A DNA stretch of 64,000 bases from Myrica gale (lineage: Eukaryota; Streptophyta; Magnoliopsida; Fagales; Myricaceae). The notes under the pieces are model-generated. The model saw only the letters and a list, made by a program, of their open reading frames with translations, was not told where the DNA came from and ran no database searches. The stretch is from the NCBI GenBank assembly GCA_963930655.1, contig OZ005602.1, positions 29,153,840 through 29,217,839 of the forward strand, written 5' to 3'. The translations under genes were made by a program, and so were the position numbers. Shown in pieces: positions 35,801-50,800 of this stretch. How positions within the stretch are numbered: the stretch's first letter is position 1; every line of letters begins with the position of its first letter.

Positions 35801-38800
35801 AGTGTTGACAAAATTCCTTACCAAAGCCTAAAAGCTGCATTCTTGGCGAGATAAATCTCCTTCCAAGAGAAAATTACGGCCTACTTTATAGGTGAGAATC
35901 TTGTAATGGTTGACATAGATTTTGAAGGAGAGAGATTGTAAGTATGCATTAGAACCTAAATAAAATAAATTTAAAAGACATGCTCACTGACCAATCAAAT
36001 AAAAGTGGATAGTTGTGGACAATAAATGTTTGGTTATGGTACTGATACTTTATCAATTCAGTAAAAAAATTACTAACCAAAATTTTGTCTCTAATGCATT
36101 ACAATTGTCATATCTAGAAAGAAGAAGAGATAGGGAGAAGCACCTCATTGGTTTTGTGAAGATTTCGATCGTATAAGGGTATGATACCACCAAGTATTAT
36201 GACATAAAGGGACAATAAAAGACTACCTGATAAAGCCATATGACTAGGAGATAGTATGGTGTAACACAGGTTTCCTGATGTCAAAGATTTGAATAGAAAA
36301 CTTGTGGTATCATGTCAATCGCTTTGAGTTGTATGATTGTATTGTTCGAAGCGTATTCTTTAGTCAATTAAGGTACTTAAATGTGTAGGGCCCTCCAGTG
36401 GGGTTCTTTTATGATATTGCACAAATATAGTTAGTGCGTCGGTTCATCCAAAAGAGAAGAAAAGAGAACGGGCAGAAGAAATTTCGCTAAATCTAAATGG
36501 TCATTTATCTGAGACATAAAATTACACTGAATTCGTAAATCAGAGGAATCTTGAGCTCTACAATTAGATGAAGTTACCCCCAGGTCTTACCACAGCTGCT
36601 TGCATGCTAACATCAGAACGTCAAATTATTTTGCAGTGGACTTGGTTTGATATCCTAAATCCAATAATAATTTTATTTCGTCTCCCAACTAATTTGTCTT
36701 TATCAACTGAAGACTTAGTGCCAAATAACATCACACCTTTTTCTTTCTTTGAAGTTTGAATTTATTGTTATTCTGGGTGAATCGACAATTGACTTGTTAC
36801 TCAGCTGGTAAACTCTCTCATCTTCAGGATATAGACAATTGGTTGGAATATGAGTTCTTATTTAAGAGCAGTGACTTAATTGTTCTTCTGCTTGGTATAT
36901 AATTTGTGTAGTATGTTGTACTTTTCCTATGCTTCCAAAGCTTTTCATATCTAAAATAACCCTGGTTTGATAATTATGTAAGATGGCCGATGAGGTCCAT
37001 AAGATAGTAAATGGAGACCCATATCAACCAAAAGCATGTGGTGAAGAATCCTTTTTACAGGATGTTATAACCCCTGTCTATCAGGTCTTGCTCAAGGTAA
37101 TTGTGATATTGGAATGCCTGCATTATCATTGATGCATATGTGTGACTTTTGGTCTAACGTCGTCTTGTATGTAACCCAAAAGGAAGTTGGTAGAGAAAAA
37201 GAAGCCAAGAAAAGCCTTTCAGTATGGCGAAATTATGATGATCTGAATGAGTACTTCTGGTCAGTTTCTTGAATTGTTAATATACGATTTTTTAATCCAG
37301 TAAAGTATCTAATGGCTGGAGAATTATCTTCCTCGTCTCTAGGTCGGACAAATGTCTTAAGCCTAGGTGGTCAACGCTCTCCATAGCAGACCTTTTTGGA
37401 CATTCGGATGAAATACAACCTGCAAATGAGGTACTTATTTTTTTAGTTTATCTTTTTTTCTGGCTTAGTTAACAACTATGACAAAGCAGCCTACGAATGA
37501 GATACGAACACATCTCTTTGACCAGATAACTAGTGCTGCCTTGCCCTATAGTCCTCAATGTACCTTTTGGTTAATGTTAAAACGACCACCGAAAATTTTG
37601 CTATTGATTTAGCATTTTGTCAACCCTATTGTGGGGTTATATACTTTTCTGTTTGTCCGTGTACTTTTAAGTTCATCAAATATCAGGAAGACAACATATT
37701 AGATGCTATCTGTATTTTAGCTTTTACTACTTTTTTTTTATAAGTAGCTTTTACTACTTGTTAAATATAGTATATGCATGAATATGTGGATTAGAGAGTA
37801 ATTGACATCCGACTTGATAGTACTAGTTGTGTGTATGTGTTGTAGACTTTTTCCACAAGATTAGTGTCCAATGTCATTTGCTTTTGGCAGAGAGCTAATC
37901 AAGCTGCTGCTGGAAAGAGAGAGCCCAAGGCAAATTTCGTAGAAGTCCGTACATTTTGGCACCTCTACAGAGGTTTTGCCCGAATGTGGATACTTTTTAT
38001 ATTGGCTTTCCAGGTAGCCTCACTATTTGAGTATATATTCTTACTTTTGACCTTTCCCCATGTGGAAGTTAACATGTTCTTCATAATTTCTGGTTCTCAG
38101 TTAATGGTAATTGTCGCATGGAGTCAGCCTTCTGGATCTCTGGCTGTTCTTTTTGATGTAGATGTCTTTAGAGGTGTTTTGAGCATCTTCATTACTTGGG
38201 CTTTTCTCAATCTTCTGCAAGGTACTTGTGTCGCAATAAGGTAGTCGAGTTTTTCTCTCCATGTTGCTATGTTTTGGTGGGAGTTTGCATGGATATTGGC
38301 GAACCACAAGCAAATCTTATACTTTTTATGCATTGAAGTATGGTACTGGCCAATGTCGTAGGAATAACAAGTACCAATAATATCCTATGTAGATGAGTGG
38401 CTTTATTGGATTCTCTTTTAACTCCTCTACCGTCTGCTCTGCAGCCACTATGGAAATAATTCTTACTTGGAATGCTTGGAAGAATTTGAAATTCAGCCAA
38501 ATAATACGGTACCTTCTGAAGTTTGCAGTGGCAGCTATGTGGGCTGTGGTTCTGCCAATTGGCTATGCCAGTTCTGCACCGAACCCAACAGGATTGGTGA
38601 AATTCTTCAGTGGCTGGGGCGGGGATTGGAGGAACCAATCATTTTATACTTATGCAGTTGCAATTTTTTTGGTGCCCAATATCCTTGCTGCTGTGCTGTT
38701 TTTAGCACCACCTTTGAAGAGAAGAATGGAGCGTTCGAATAGGAAGATTTTCAATCTTCTTAGGTGGTGGGCTCAGGCAAGCAAGTCTAATATTTGTTAC

Positions 38801-41800
38801 TTTTGACGTCATGTTTTCTTGTTGTTGCTCATGTTATTGCATATCGCTCTCTCTTCTAGCAAGTTTTAGTGTTCTTTGACCATTTGAGCATCTTGCAGCC
38901 GAAGCTTTATGTAGGAAGAGGAATGCATGAGGACATGTTCTCCGTTTTGAAGTAAGGAAAAGGAAATCATTTATTGGGTTTTTTCTTTCTTTTCTCTGCA
39001 TAGGTTTAGAAATAGGGCCTCAATAAGTGCGCTATGAGTGGATTTTTTCGAAGGAAGTTTTCTATCCCTTTTTGGTTCTGCTCTTCCTTTAAGAGCTGTT
39101 CTATAATTTCCTCCATAAGTCAGGTTACTTTTACAACTAACAGAGTTAGATTCCCCCCTGCTCAGGTATACACTGTTTTGGATTGCGCTGCTAATCAGCA
39201 AGTTCGCATTTAGCTACTATGTGGAGGTGAATAATGCTGATATTCCTATTTTGTTCTTAATCCATGTAGATGTAGGTATCCTTCGCTGCATGTATTATAC
39301 ACGGGCACATATGAATGTATTCTCAGGCATTTATGTACGTGGGTGTATGTGCACATTAACACTAGGCTGTAGGCATAACCTTAGGTCTAGACAAGTTTCA
39401 GTTTTGAAAAATTAAAAGCATCCATAGATTCACGCTGCATGCTTCATGGATGACACAAACGATAAATTAAGTGTTTTAGGATGTTTATCAGTTTAAGTTA
39501 CACTGAAGTGTCTAATTTCAAACATCCCCTCTAGGGTTGATCTTTGGCCATTCAAATCCAACTTGATAAACTTATAATTGGGGATGCTTATGCAGGTAGC
39601 AGTGGATAAGGAGAATGTAGTATGCTTTAGAGAATTGAGTTTCTGATAACATGTGCTCTCAATTTCATTATTGTTATAATATGTATTAATATAGAAATGC
39701 ATCGTGTATGACATTTGGCCATTAATCTTTGCCTGTTGATAAGCAGTTGCCTTGCTTTTTCTGTAGATGACAAATAGGAAGGTAACTTTAACAATAAATT
39801 CAAACTGCAAAGCTTCAAGAAGAGCAAATTCAAATATCGATTTAAAGTTGTGTTTTTGTACTTGAAGTGGTGCCAATTTGGATCTTCTTTGGGTTTTTTT
39901 CCCTAATCTTTTTTAAGAAAGGTAGTATTTATATTACTGAATCAAGAAAAATACAAAGAGGTGGGGTTCACCAACAAGCACGCACACAAATGTCCACAAA
40001 AAGTGAAGAAGTGGGAAATGGACCAAAACATGGTCTGCTTCAGAGGCTTCTGGGCTCTTAGACCAAGTTGGGCCACATAAAAGGGTGGTTTTGCAGTCCA
40101 CCTAGAAAAAGGCTGTGTAGAGGAGGCATGACAGCAAGTGTTCTATGCTGCAGCCTGCAGTATAGGGATAGCACTGCAAGAAACCAGAAGCCCGGCCACA
40201 TAAAAGGGTGGTTTTGCAGTGGAGAAGCCGCAAATGCGAGTGTTGTTCTATGTTGCAGTATAGAGATAGCACTGCAATTGTCTATGCAGGACTCCTGTGG
40301 GGAAGCTCCATGGTGTTTTGATGAAGGTGGTTCTTCACTGTGGCTGTGAAGTGCACCAAACCTTCTGTGGTTTCATTCTAGTTAGGTTGTGGGCTTTGGA
40401 CACGCCATTTGCATGTCAAATTTCCCAGGAACTAAAGGGTTTTAGTTGAGTTATTGTGCCTTTGAGGTGGTCCTTAGTGGTTGTTGTCATATTCTTAAGG
40501 ATAATCTGTCACTCTTGTTGCGATTAGGAGTACCTACCAAGTGATATATATCTGTTTCAGCTTTTGTAATGCAGTCAATAACAAGTTCCACTTACCCATA
40601 ATAAAACAAACAGCGGATTTTAGAAAATTCACTTACCTGAAACAAAACCTTCAGAAGAATTCTTCTGGCCATATTGTTTCTAAGCCCTGGAGTAGGGCTG
40701 TAGGGTATCTTGGCGTGGGGCTTATAATTTTTCTTCTTTTCTTCTCTGGTTTTCTTTTCTCTTGTCCTTGATTTATTAATGTTTTGTAGCATCATAATTG
40801 GTTTTAAACCGTGAACAGTGCTTGTTGTTTGATCTTCTGGACTTAAACCCCATTTTTCTGCTGCCATTTTCTCCCAACTGTTATTTTCTAGTTTAGAGAC
40901 CGTAACACCTCCAATCCCAATGGGCAGAGAAGAAAAAAGAAAAGCAGGGAAATTGAAAGAAATCAGGAATGAGAATTTACTGGAGTTGATGCAACCATGC
41001 TGCGTGGCAGAGGTGTGCGACTTGTGCAGTGAAAGATTGGTCAGCTAGGTTTTGAAAGAAACGAAGCATGAGAGAGAGAGAGAGAAGAATAAGGTTAGGG
41101 GATTTTCCATGCAAAGAATAAGGGAGATAAGGGCTTGTTGAGCTGAAGGGATTTTATAGGGAAAGTTTAAGGAAATGAGGAGAAGGACATGAGGGAGAAG
41201 AATCGGCAAAATAGAAGGGGGAATTGCACGCTTTTTTCTTTTTCTGGACAAGTGGGTTGGGCTGGGACACAGTAAAATTAGATTATAAGATTTTGCTTTG
41301 GTTTATATTCTTTGGACGCTAATGAAATGATGAAAAGCAATTATGTGGTTTAATTAAAAAATTTGAGGAGTTAAATATTGATATTTGATAGTGCAGATAG
41401 TTGAAGACTTCCTTGACTTCCTATTGCCCCCTGAAATGCTCTCTTTATGCTGATATTATTATGGGAATCAGGGATTAATTATCAGCTTCCCCATAATTTG
41501 TATAATCGATTTTTTTAACTGCTGTTCTGTTTTACATTAACTGCTTTGTTGCCTGAGAATCTGTATAGCTCAGGTCATTTAAGCTCTATTTACAATCTCT
41601 GTTGATAGATACTGCCACTAGTTGCACCAACAAAGTTGATTAGGGAGATTTCTATCAATAACTATCAGTGGCATGAGTTCTTTCCAAATGGTGATCCAAC
41701 AACCCTCTTACTGCATTCCTTCCTTCCTTTTTATTTGTGTTTGTTGCCTGTGGTAACTCACAATCTTATCCTGCTGCAGGAACAAATAATATCGGTGCTG

Positions 41801-44800
41801 TTATTGCTATATGGGGTCCAATTGTCCTAGTAAGTTGATCTTAGACAAACTCTAAATGAAACAAACCAACTTCAGATTGCTTGTTGTGTTCTTTAAATCC
41901 TAACACATTATATGTCCTTATAGTCTGCTTTGTTGGTACATAGGTCTATATTATGGATACCCAAATATGGTATGCCATATTTTCTGCTCTATTTGGTGCA
42001 ATTCATGGAGCTTTCAGCCATTTGGGTGAGGTAAGTGGCAAAACTTTGAGTCCGCCATACTTTGATATTAAACAGTACATTCATAACGATAATGGCACTA
42101 AAGCTGTCAATATATTTATCTTTTCCTTTTGGAGTGGGAGAAGAGAAAATGAAATTTTAAGTATAGTTTGTTGGTTTCAGATTTGTCTTGGTTGGTAGTA
42201 ATGGTTATCTTCCTGATGTTTGTTAGATACGGACACTTGGGATGTTACGATCAAAATTTCATACTGTTCCTAATGCTTTCCATAAGTATCTTGTGCCAGC
42301 AGCGACTAAGGACACTAAAAGTGAAGACCAGGTAATTTCGACTTTCATCAATCTTGCACTTGCAAAGGCTCATCTTTAGCACATGAAATTTCAGTAAATT
42401 TTGTTGCCGAGGGTATTCATTTTCGTTCCATATACCTGATCAGAAATTCAGGGTTGATCATATTTCCCTCAGAAACTACCCTCCCTTCTCACTTATACAT
42501 GACTGTTGGTTACATGCAATTCAGACCAGTCCAATATGAACTTTTGGTCGCAGTTGACCCCTTCGTCAACAAAGCTAACATTAATTCAGACAAGAGTATA
42601 TGTAAAAACAAAAGGAAAAGTAAAGGTACTCTTAATCCTAAATCCAATGCAACATCTAAAGTTAGAAGTACTTCCATATTTTCATATGTTCTTCGTCCAA
42701 ATTAATGCTAACTTTGATAGGGGAGGTATCTGACACCGAAATTTTAGCTTACAGTTTGAGTTGCATGGAATCGAAGTAAGTGTAAATGGAAATCATGGAG
42801 GCAACACATAATTAGCCCGATTCTTTTTTGATTATTGTGTTTATAAAGTTAGCATATTTGACTTTCCTTTCATCTTTGTTGTCTTTGGCTATACTGTATG
42901 CTTCCCCTGGCAGGAGCAGTCGCAAGCAGTGAACCTTGCAAATTTTTCTCGTGTGTGGAATGAGTTCATAAATTCTATGCGCATGGAAGACCTGATAAGC
43001 GATAGGTCCTGACTGCTTCTTGCACAAATAACTGATTTTAGATAAAATGTTACATCTCTAATTATTTCATTTGATTTCTGCAGGGACAGAGAAATGTTGC
43101 TTGTTCCATATCCTTCAAATGATGTCTCTGTTGTCCAGTGGCCTCTTTTTCTGCTTGCTAGTAAGGTATATTCTTCGCATGATTTCTTCTGTTATGTTTT
43201 TTATTGAATCCGAGTTTTGTATTTTCTTTATGTTTTTTTCGTTCATGTGGTAGATTCCCATAGCCTTAGACCTGGCAAAAGGGAAGGATGATGATGAGCT
43301 GTTTAAGAGGATCAAGAGTGATTATTATATGGATTCTGCAGTTACTGAATGCTACAAGACACTCAGGCATATCATATTTTGCCTTCTGCTAGATGAAAAT
43401 GATAAGAAGTAAGTCAGACGCATTAATATTACAAACTTAAATGTGGAAACAATATAGACAGCAATAATGTATTTTATTGAGAGCCGTCCTTTCCGTGCCC
43501 CAACATATTTTTAAGCAACTCACGACAGTTTTGAATTTTCTTGTGATCAGGATTCTTGACCAGATATGTAAAAAGATTGATCAAAGTATAGTGCAAAGGA
43601 CAATATTTAAGCTGTTTAAGATGAGCGAGCTGCCTCAACTCAGTGAGCAGTTGGAGAAATTTCTAAAACTCTCGGTAACATGCTTCAGTTATATTTCCCT
43701 TCTGTCATTTCTTACTTTCATAGCACTCATGTTGGTAAATTGACAGCTCGCTGTCCTCGATGAGGATTCTAAGCTTGAGATAACCAACAACCTCCAGTGT
43801 ATTTTCTATATCATCACAAAGGATATTATGGTTGGTGGGAGTGAGTAAGTAGTCCAGGACATTTACTTAGTGGAGACACAACAAAGTTTATTTTTGACTT
43901 CATAATGAATCTTTATTGCTCATGTGTCCTAAATTGGTTTTTCTATTCCCGTTTAGAATCCTGGAAAACGCTAACCTTGGTCAAGGTTCCAGGCAAATGC
44001 ACCCTTTTGTTTATCTTGATTTCGAAGCGATGCAGAACAAATCTTGGAAGGAGGAGGTTTTCATTCACACTTTTTGTGGACAATGTTCACTCACCGTTTT
44101 GTTTTAGATCTTGTCTTATTACCTCTTATGTTTCTCCATAGGTTGTTAGGCTTCATTTACTGTTGACTTTCAAGGAATCTGCCATAAGTGTGCCTCAGAA
44201 CTTGGAGGCTCGCCGCCGCATCACTTTCTTTGTGAATTCGTTGTTTATGAAGATGCCCCGTGCTCCTAGAGTCCAGGACATGCTATCCTTCAGGTTAGTC
44301 ACTGAAAACAGCAACGGCGTCAAAGAAAACTGTTATAGAAACTAGGATTTCACGTAAAAGAGAAGAGAAAGTTATATTTCGTCCTCCCTTATACATTCAA
44401 TATATATAGGGCGATACACGGTGAAGTAAATAGGGAAAGGAAATCAACAACAATATACCCCCAAAACCTTTCCATAACTATGTAAACCCTAATTGTCTTA
44501 ACAAAAAAAATGCAGACTTCTAAATAGAACAAAAAGAAATAAGCCTTTCCAGAGATTGCTTGCTTTCAAATTTGGAAAGAATACAGTTTGATGCCAAAAA
44601 CTATTAGCAAAAAGCACGACTGCAGTTGGGTCTGCAGTGAGGATCGATATGATTGTTGTGTAAGCATGTTAAGTTTATTCAAGAAATGATTCTTCTTTCT
44701 ATTACTTTATGTCAGTGTAGTTTAATATAGTTATATTAAATATTTGTAATTTACTATATAGAAATAGTATATGCTGAAGCTTGAGACATTAGATGGCGTG

Positions 44801-47800
44801 GAAGTTGACATCTATTTATAAGGATTTAATGGCTTATGCCCAACTCCCACATTTAATTTTGGAAACTCCCGTCTCTTGTTTGAAATAACTCCCACTATCT
44901 AGATGATGAACATGTTGCATCTGTGTACCTTCTTAATATGTTGTTTTTTCTTCCTAGTGTTTGTGAGTTAACTTTGTTGGTACTTAGAAGCTTCCGATAT
45001 TTATGATTGAGTGCCTTGTCAATCTTGTGAAGTTATAGCTATATACGGAGAGTATGGAAAGCTTATTTTATTTTCCGTTCAAAGAATCTTTGGTGGAGCT
45101 ATGTCATAGTCTAGAGTCATAGAGTCAATAGTATAGATTGTTGGGTTGTTGTTTCTTGGGGGAAGCACACTATTGAAGCCAAAGTACCTTTTTCATAAAA
45201 TATTCTCCTGTTATGGTGTGAACCGCTGTGAAAAAGGCGAGAATTTCATACTAGCTAAGCCATATTTTGGTGACATCTTTTGAAGTTTATTCATGGATTT
45301 CACATGTTACCATTCATCCAAAATGACACATTAGGTTCTTAATATTTTCTGTGAGCTTGTTGTTTTATTGAACACTAATGAAGTACTTCATTATTCTTTT
45401 TAATACTGCAGAACCAACATTGTATGATTCACTTGTTTGCTTCTGCATTTGGTAGTATATGAATGCTTATACACCCTTAGTTCCAATTTTAGTATGATCA
45501 GCTGGTAGATTATTATTTTATCTCAACTCTAATGAAGAATACATTTAATCTATCATCTGATTTATGGACTAGTGTTTTAACTCCATACTACAAAGAAGAC
45601 ATCCTTTATTCAGAGGATGAACTGAACAAACCGAACGAGGATGGGATATCAACTTTGTTCTACCTACAAAAAATATATCCCGGTGAGTTCCAATTTCATT
45701 ACTGTATGTGCTTTCCATAACATGAAATAGGTATGAAATCACAAATTCCTGCTACCATGAACTAGATGAATGGACCAATTTCCAAGAACGCATAAAAAGC
45801 AACCGGGAGAAAGAAAAGGAGTTAACTCGTCAATGGGTATCTTACAGAGGGCAAACACTTTCTAGAACAGGTTTAATGGTGATCAGTTTTGTTGTTCTGT
45901 ACAATATTGTTTGTATTTTGCAACATGAACCACAACTCTTGATGAATATGTTTTTGTCAGTGAGAGGGATGATGTACTACAGACGAGCTCTAGAACTTCA
46001 ATGTTTCCTGGAATCTCTGGGAGATAGAGGTCAGTGGCTTCTGTCAGACTTTTTTTTTATTGTAAACTAATATATTCAGCTTTTGGTTCCAACATTGTTT
46101 AAAAATTGGTTTCATTTTGGTCCCTATGGTAACCTCAATGAAGAAGATACGAAGGCTCTCGCTGATCATGCACAAGCCCTGGTTGATTTGAAATTTACCT
46201 ACGTTGTCTCTTGTCAGCTTTATGGGAATCCGAGAAATTCTGATGATCTTAGAGAAAAGAGCAATAATATTCGGAATCTGATGTCTGCGTGAGTCATTGT
46301 TCCAACTCATTGAAATTAATAGCTCTTCAAAGTGTCCAAAATGTTGATGCCATTTTTAAAATTAAAACATCAACAAATGATTTAGGTATCCATCTTTACG
46401 CGTTGCTTACATAGATGAAAGAGAGGAGCTAGTAAATGGACAGTCTCAAAAGTTTTATTTCTCCGTTCTCATCAAGGGAGGGGACAACTTAGATCACGAG
46501 GTATACATTATTGACTTCCAGTTTATTTTTTCAGGTGCATTTATATTCTGTTTGTTGGCCGCATATGCAAAAAGTTTTAGCTGGCTGATTCAACTGCACG
46601 TGATTCCTTGGACATAATAGCAAGTGTCAAATCATCCACCCTTTTAAAGAAGCAAATGTGTTCCTTTAAATGTCATTTAAATGGTTGCTAGCACATGGTC
46701 CACATAGTAATATGCTTGTGTAGGAGAGTTATTGGCCAATTCATGAGTCTCTCATCCCTTATGCATGGCTCCAATATTTTTATTTTTTTTAATCTTAAGC
46801 ATTCCAGTGGATTCCAAAAACTCCAACATTGATTGAAAAGCTCGAACCTTGTGGCTTTGAGGCAGATCTACATAAACAAATAAACCTTGTTGAACTCCAT
46901 TTTGTAGGGAGGAACTCCATTTCTTTGAAGCCAAAGAAAACAGTCGACTTAACTAGTGCTCACAGAAAAAAAATTCAATAGAAATAAAAGCTTCCAGGGT
47001 TGAGTTGACGTCACATGAAGTAGATAAAAGACCTTGATCTTTTACAAATGTACCTCAAGAAAAGTATTCATGTCAGTACTCCATTTTTTTCTAGTATGCA
47101 AACATTCTAGTTTACTTCTGTTTGGTTGTGGGATTAGTTTTGTGTGTACGTGTGTGTGTGTGCGCGCGCGTTTTCGCTTGCTCTTAGTTAAGAGCTTTTT
47201 CCTTTATTTCCTTTGGCTGGGATCCTACACACTAAGCATCACATAGAAGAAGTCATCTATGTAGTTAACCAACTGCAAATCATCTAAATAAAGCGATAGA
47301 CTGAATTGAAAAGTCCTAGTGCATACTGGTAACAGAAGTTGTTGGTGCATATCAACATATAACCTCTGGATTCTTGCTCATAATATTTTTTAGCTTTGAT
47401 ACTGTATAAAAGCAGGGAGAGGAAAAAGCAGAGAACTGACCTATAGGATACTCAAACTCAAACTCCTAGCCAGCAAGCAGGCCAAAAAAAGATTTCCCTG
47501 TCTTATGTATTGTATAGTTTTTACTGCTTAAAGGTCAGTTTTGATTTTCACTCCATTTACTGCATTCTGAGCTTTCAGTAATGCACCTATAATGCTAATA
47601 CTGTAATCTGTTTTGTAATTTTTGTCAAAAAATGTAATGGACAAGAGGTTAAGCAGTGTTTGGATGATGGAAAATAAAAGGAAATAAGATAGAGAGCCAA
47701 ATTTGAGGTTCAGCAACTTCTTACAAGAAATGAACAATATAGATTTTTCTTTACTGTGCCTCGCTTGAGAACAACAGAATTTAGCTTTACAAATTCTAAC

Positions 47801-50800
47801 AGACTTCCTTACAAAGAGGACCACCCAACCACCTTAACAACTTAACAACTCATTCTAACAATGTTCTGGACCCGCCCATACTTTAGTAATAGACCAGCTG
47901 AGGTTTATGGCCAATTCACTTCTCAGCTCGACTGGACCCTTGTCGACTCAGCGTTCCATGCAGCAACCATGCTCCCTACACATGCTCGACCAACTGTACG
48001 CTTTTGATCACATCAGCTCATCATCCTCTTTCTTCAGCTGTTGATAGGTTATTTACCCAGCACTCTGACTACACGCTGCCCAACTATCGACCAGTCTATT
48101 CAGCTGAGAAGGGACAATGTCCATATCACCACTAGCTTGTACAAACAAGAGCAGCTCTTTCAACACTGTTCCTTTACTCAAACGACAACCAAGGGCTCCA
48201 TCAAACCACCCACATATTCACCTACACCTCAGCTCCCTCTCCCATCTTCGTCTTCTTTCTTTAGTTTGTTACAATACTAACTATTTACTTCTTGCCTAAA
48301 TAGGAAATATACCGTATCAAGCTTCCAGGGAATCCAATAGACATTGGTGAAGGGAAACCTGAAAATCAAAACCATGCCATTATCTTTACTCGAGGAGAAG
48401 CTCTGCAAACAATAGACATGAATCAGGTAGCTTTCCTTCTCCTTACAAAATCACTTACTGTGTTTCCTTATTGTCTTTCTTCTTCTTTTCCCTGTCAAGG
48501 ATAATTACTTTGAAGAAGCTTTCAAAATGAGGAATGTATTGAATGAATTCCTACAAGATCGGCATGGCAAGCATAAACCGTCAATATTGGGTCTAAGGGA
48601 GTACATATTCACTGGAAGGTCAGCCTTGCTTATATTTCTTACTATAAGTTGGACACTAATGAGTGCTAATGGCAGTGAAGCAAGTCATTCTGCAGAGAAA
48701 CATTGTGCTGTTTTTTGATCGGCATATGGTTATCTTTTCCCCTTGGGTTTTTCAGTGTTTCATCACTTGCATGGTTCATGTCCAATCAGGAAACCAGTTT
48801 TGTAACTATTGGGCAGCGAATTTTGGCAAATCCCCTCAGGTATTCCTTCCTTAAGTTTCCATCGAAATTAAACAAGTGCTTATGTGATTTTGTACTTATT
48901 TGGTTGTTAATATTTATAATTGACTTGATCTTTAAATGTGTGTTTCTGTGCAAAATAATAGCAACCGTGAAGCCACTTACAAATTTGAATAGTAAGGATG
49001 ATTTGTGTTTGGGTCTTATAGTCCTAAGGCAATAACAAAGAAAAATAACTGGAAGAAAATGAAGGGAAAAGAAAATGCTTCACAATTATTTTTGGTTTGT
49101 GAGAAATGCTTAACATTCTAATCCTAGATGATGTATCAGAAGAACAAAATAATTGAGTACATTAGGAACTCTAAAAAGTGAAAACAGTATAAAGAATGAT
49201 AGAAACTTGATCTGATAAGACTTCTAATTGAAATGTAACCGGAGGAAAGAAACATGACCGAAGAGTAAAAGAAAACCCTAAATCTATACAATCTCTAGCC
49301 TAAACTTGATCTGATAGGACTTCTAATTGAAACTAACATTTATCCTTTATTGAGAACATTATCCTAATGTTTACAATAAAAATAGAAAATTATAACTAAG
49401 ACATAATTCCTAGGCTCTATAGTTTTGATCATAATATTCCTTCCCCCTTAGAGAACACCCTTGTCCTCAAGGGTGGACTCTATTTGTTCTTAATAAAGGA
49501 TCAATCAGGTTCTTCTTCCATCAACTTTTCTCTATCATTTAGTTTTTCGTTGTAGCGCTCTATCATCACTGCACTAAGGACTCGCTCTGAAATCTCAGAA
49601 AGATCTATAAGGAATTGGATCATCTTGAATACCCGATTCATTCTGTCACCTGTAGACATACACTTGATAGCGAACCATGTATTTTCCTTATCTTGCTTTC
49701 CATTTTCAAAACAGTGAAAATCGCGATTGTGAAACTCTTGTGGGCCAAATTTAGTTCACACTATTTTCCTCCTTTTGGGGGCATGTGAATTCTTTACGTG
49801 CAGAGCAGATGAACTTGCACCCATCATGAAATTCAATCGTTACATCTGCAAAACCTTTACTCCTTGGATAGATGAATGGCTATCAATATTGTTTTCATGA
49901 GAAACTTTAATAACTTGTGTAGATGAACTACTAATCTTTTTTCACCGACCAAATCAAGGACACCTCCATTGTTCAATAATAATTGATGCAACTTGGTAAG
50001 TCCTTCCATAAGTTTATGTTGTCCAACTGCGAATAATTCCACAAAACACTCCAATCGCTCCAGCCATCCTTCCATGGTTACTTTTTCCTCCACATTTTTT
50101 CTGGTTTCGTTCAAGGGAAACCGGACCTCCAACATTTTATTCTTTCCTATGCTCATACCACTTGTTATGAACCTGGATAACTGATTTCCTAGACTCTAAA
50201 ACTCACAGCAAAGAAAAAGAAAAAGAAAAGAATTTGTTTAGCTCTTCGAGTGTGCTAGGCCTCCTAATACAGTAGATACTGTAATTCTGAATAACAATGA
50301 ATCATCCCTTTATGGATAAACAACGTTACATTTATAAGAGTCGAGGAAGACTCCAAATCTATGCAATCTCTAGCATAAACTTGATCTGATAGGACTTCTA
50401 ATTGAAACATTAAACCTAATTTAGAGATATCTTTGTTTTCTAAGCCTGCTTTCCATGAGTGTGTTGTCTCAATTTCCATGAGGCAGCGTAACACCACATA
50501 ATGATCAAAGTTATTTGAGTCTTGTTATAATAATTTTCTCTTGATAACATGAACATTGCTCTTGCTAAGGATCTTTTAGAAAAGTTTTCTAATTTAGGTA
50601 CACCTGTCAAATGTTTCAGTCAGTGTTCAAAGTCCAGAAACCATGGCTTACTTAGGTTTAGTGCCAGCTGATTTGCTTCTGTTCAGTTATGTTTAAATAT
50701 GGAATGTTCCATCTTAATTTTGCAGGGTGCGGTTCCACTATGGTCATCCTGATATTTTTGACAGAATCTTCCACATAACAAGAGGTGGAATAAGCAAAGC

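Noticed and set aside
46083-46292. An independent gene starting at 46083
   Set aside because: The frame starts with TTG and is an exon of the callose synthase (ALVDLKFTYVVSCQ).
46800-46930. Copia polyprotein fragment on the minus strand of callose synthase intron 33
   Set aside because: The resemblance is confined to a few residues (VYVDLPQ) and may be chance; kept only as a remark on the intron.
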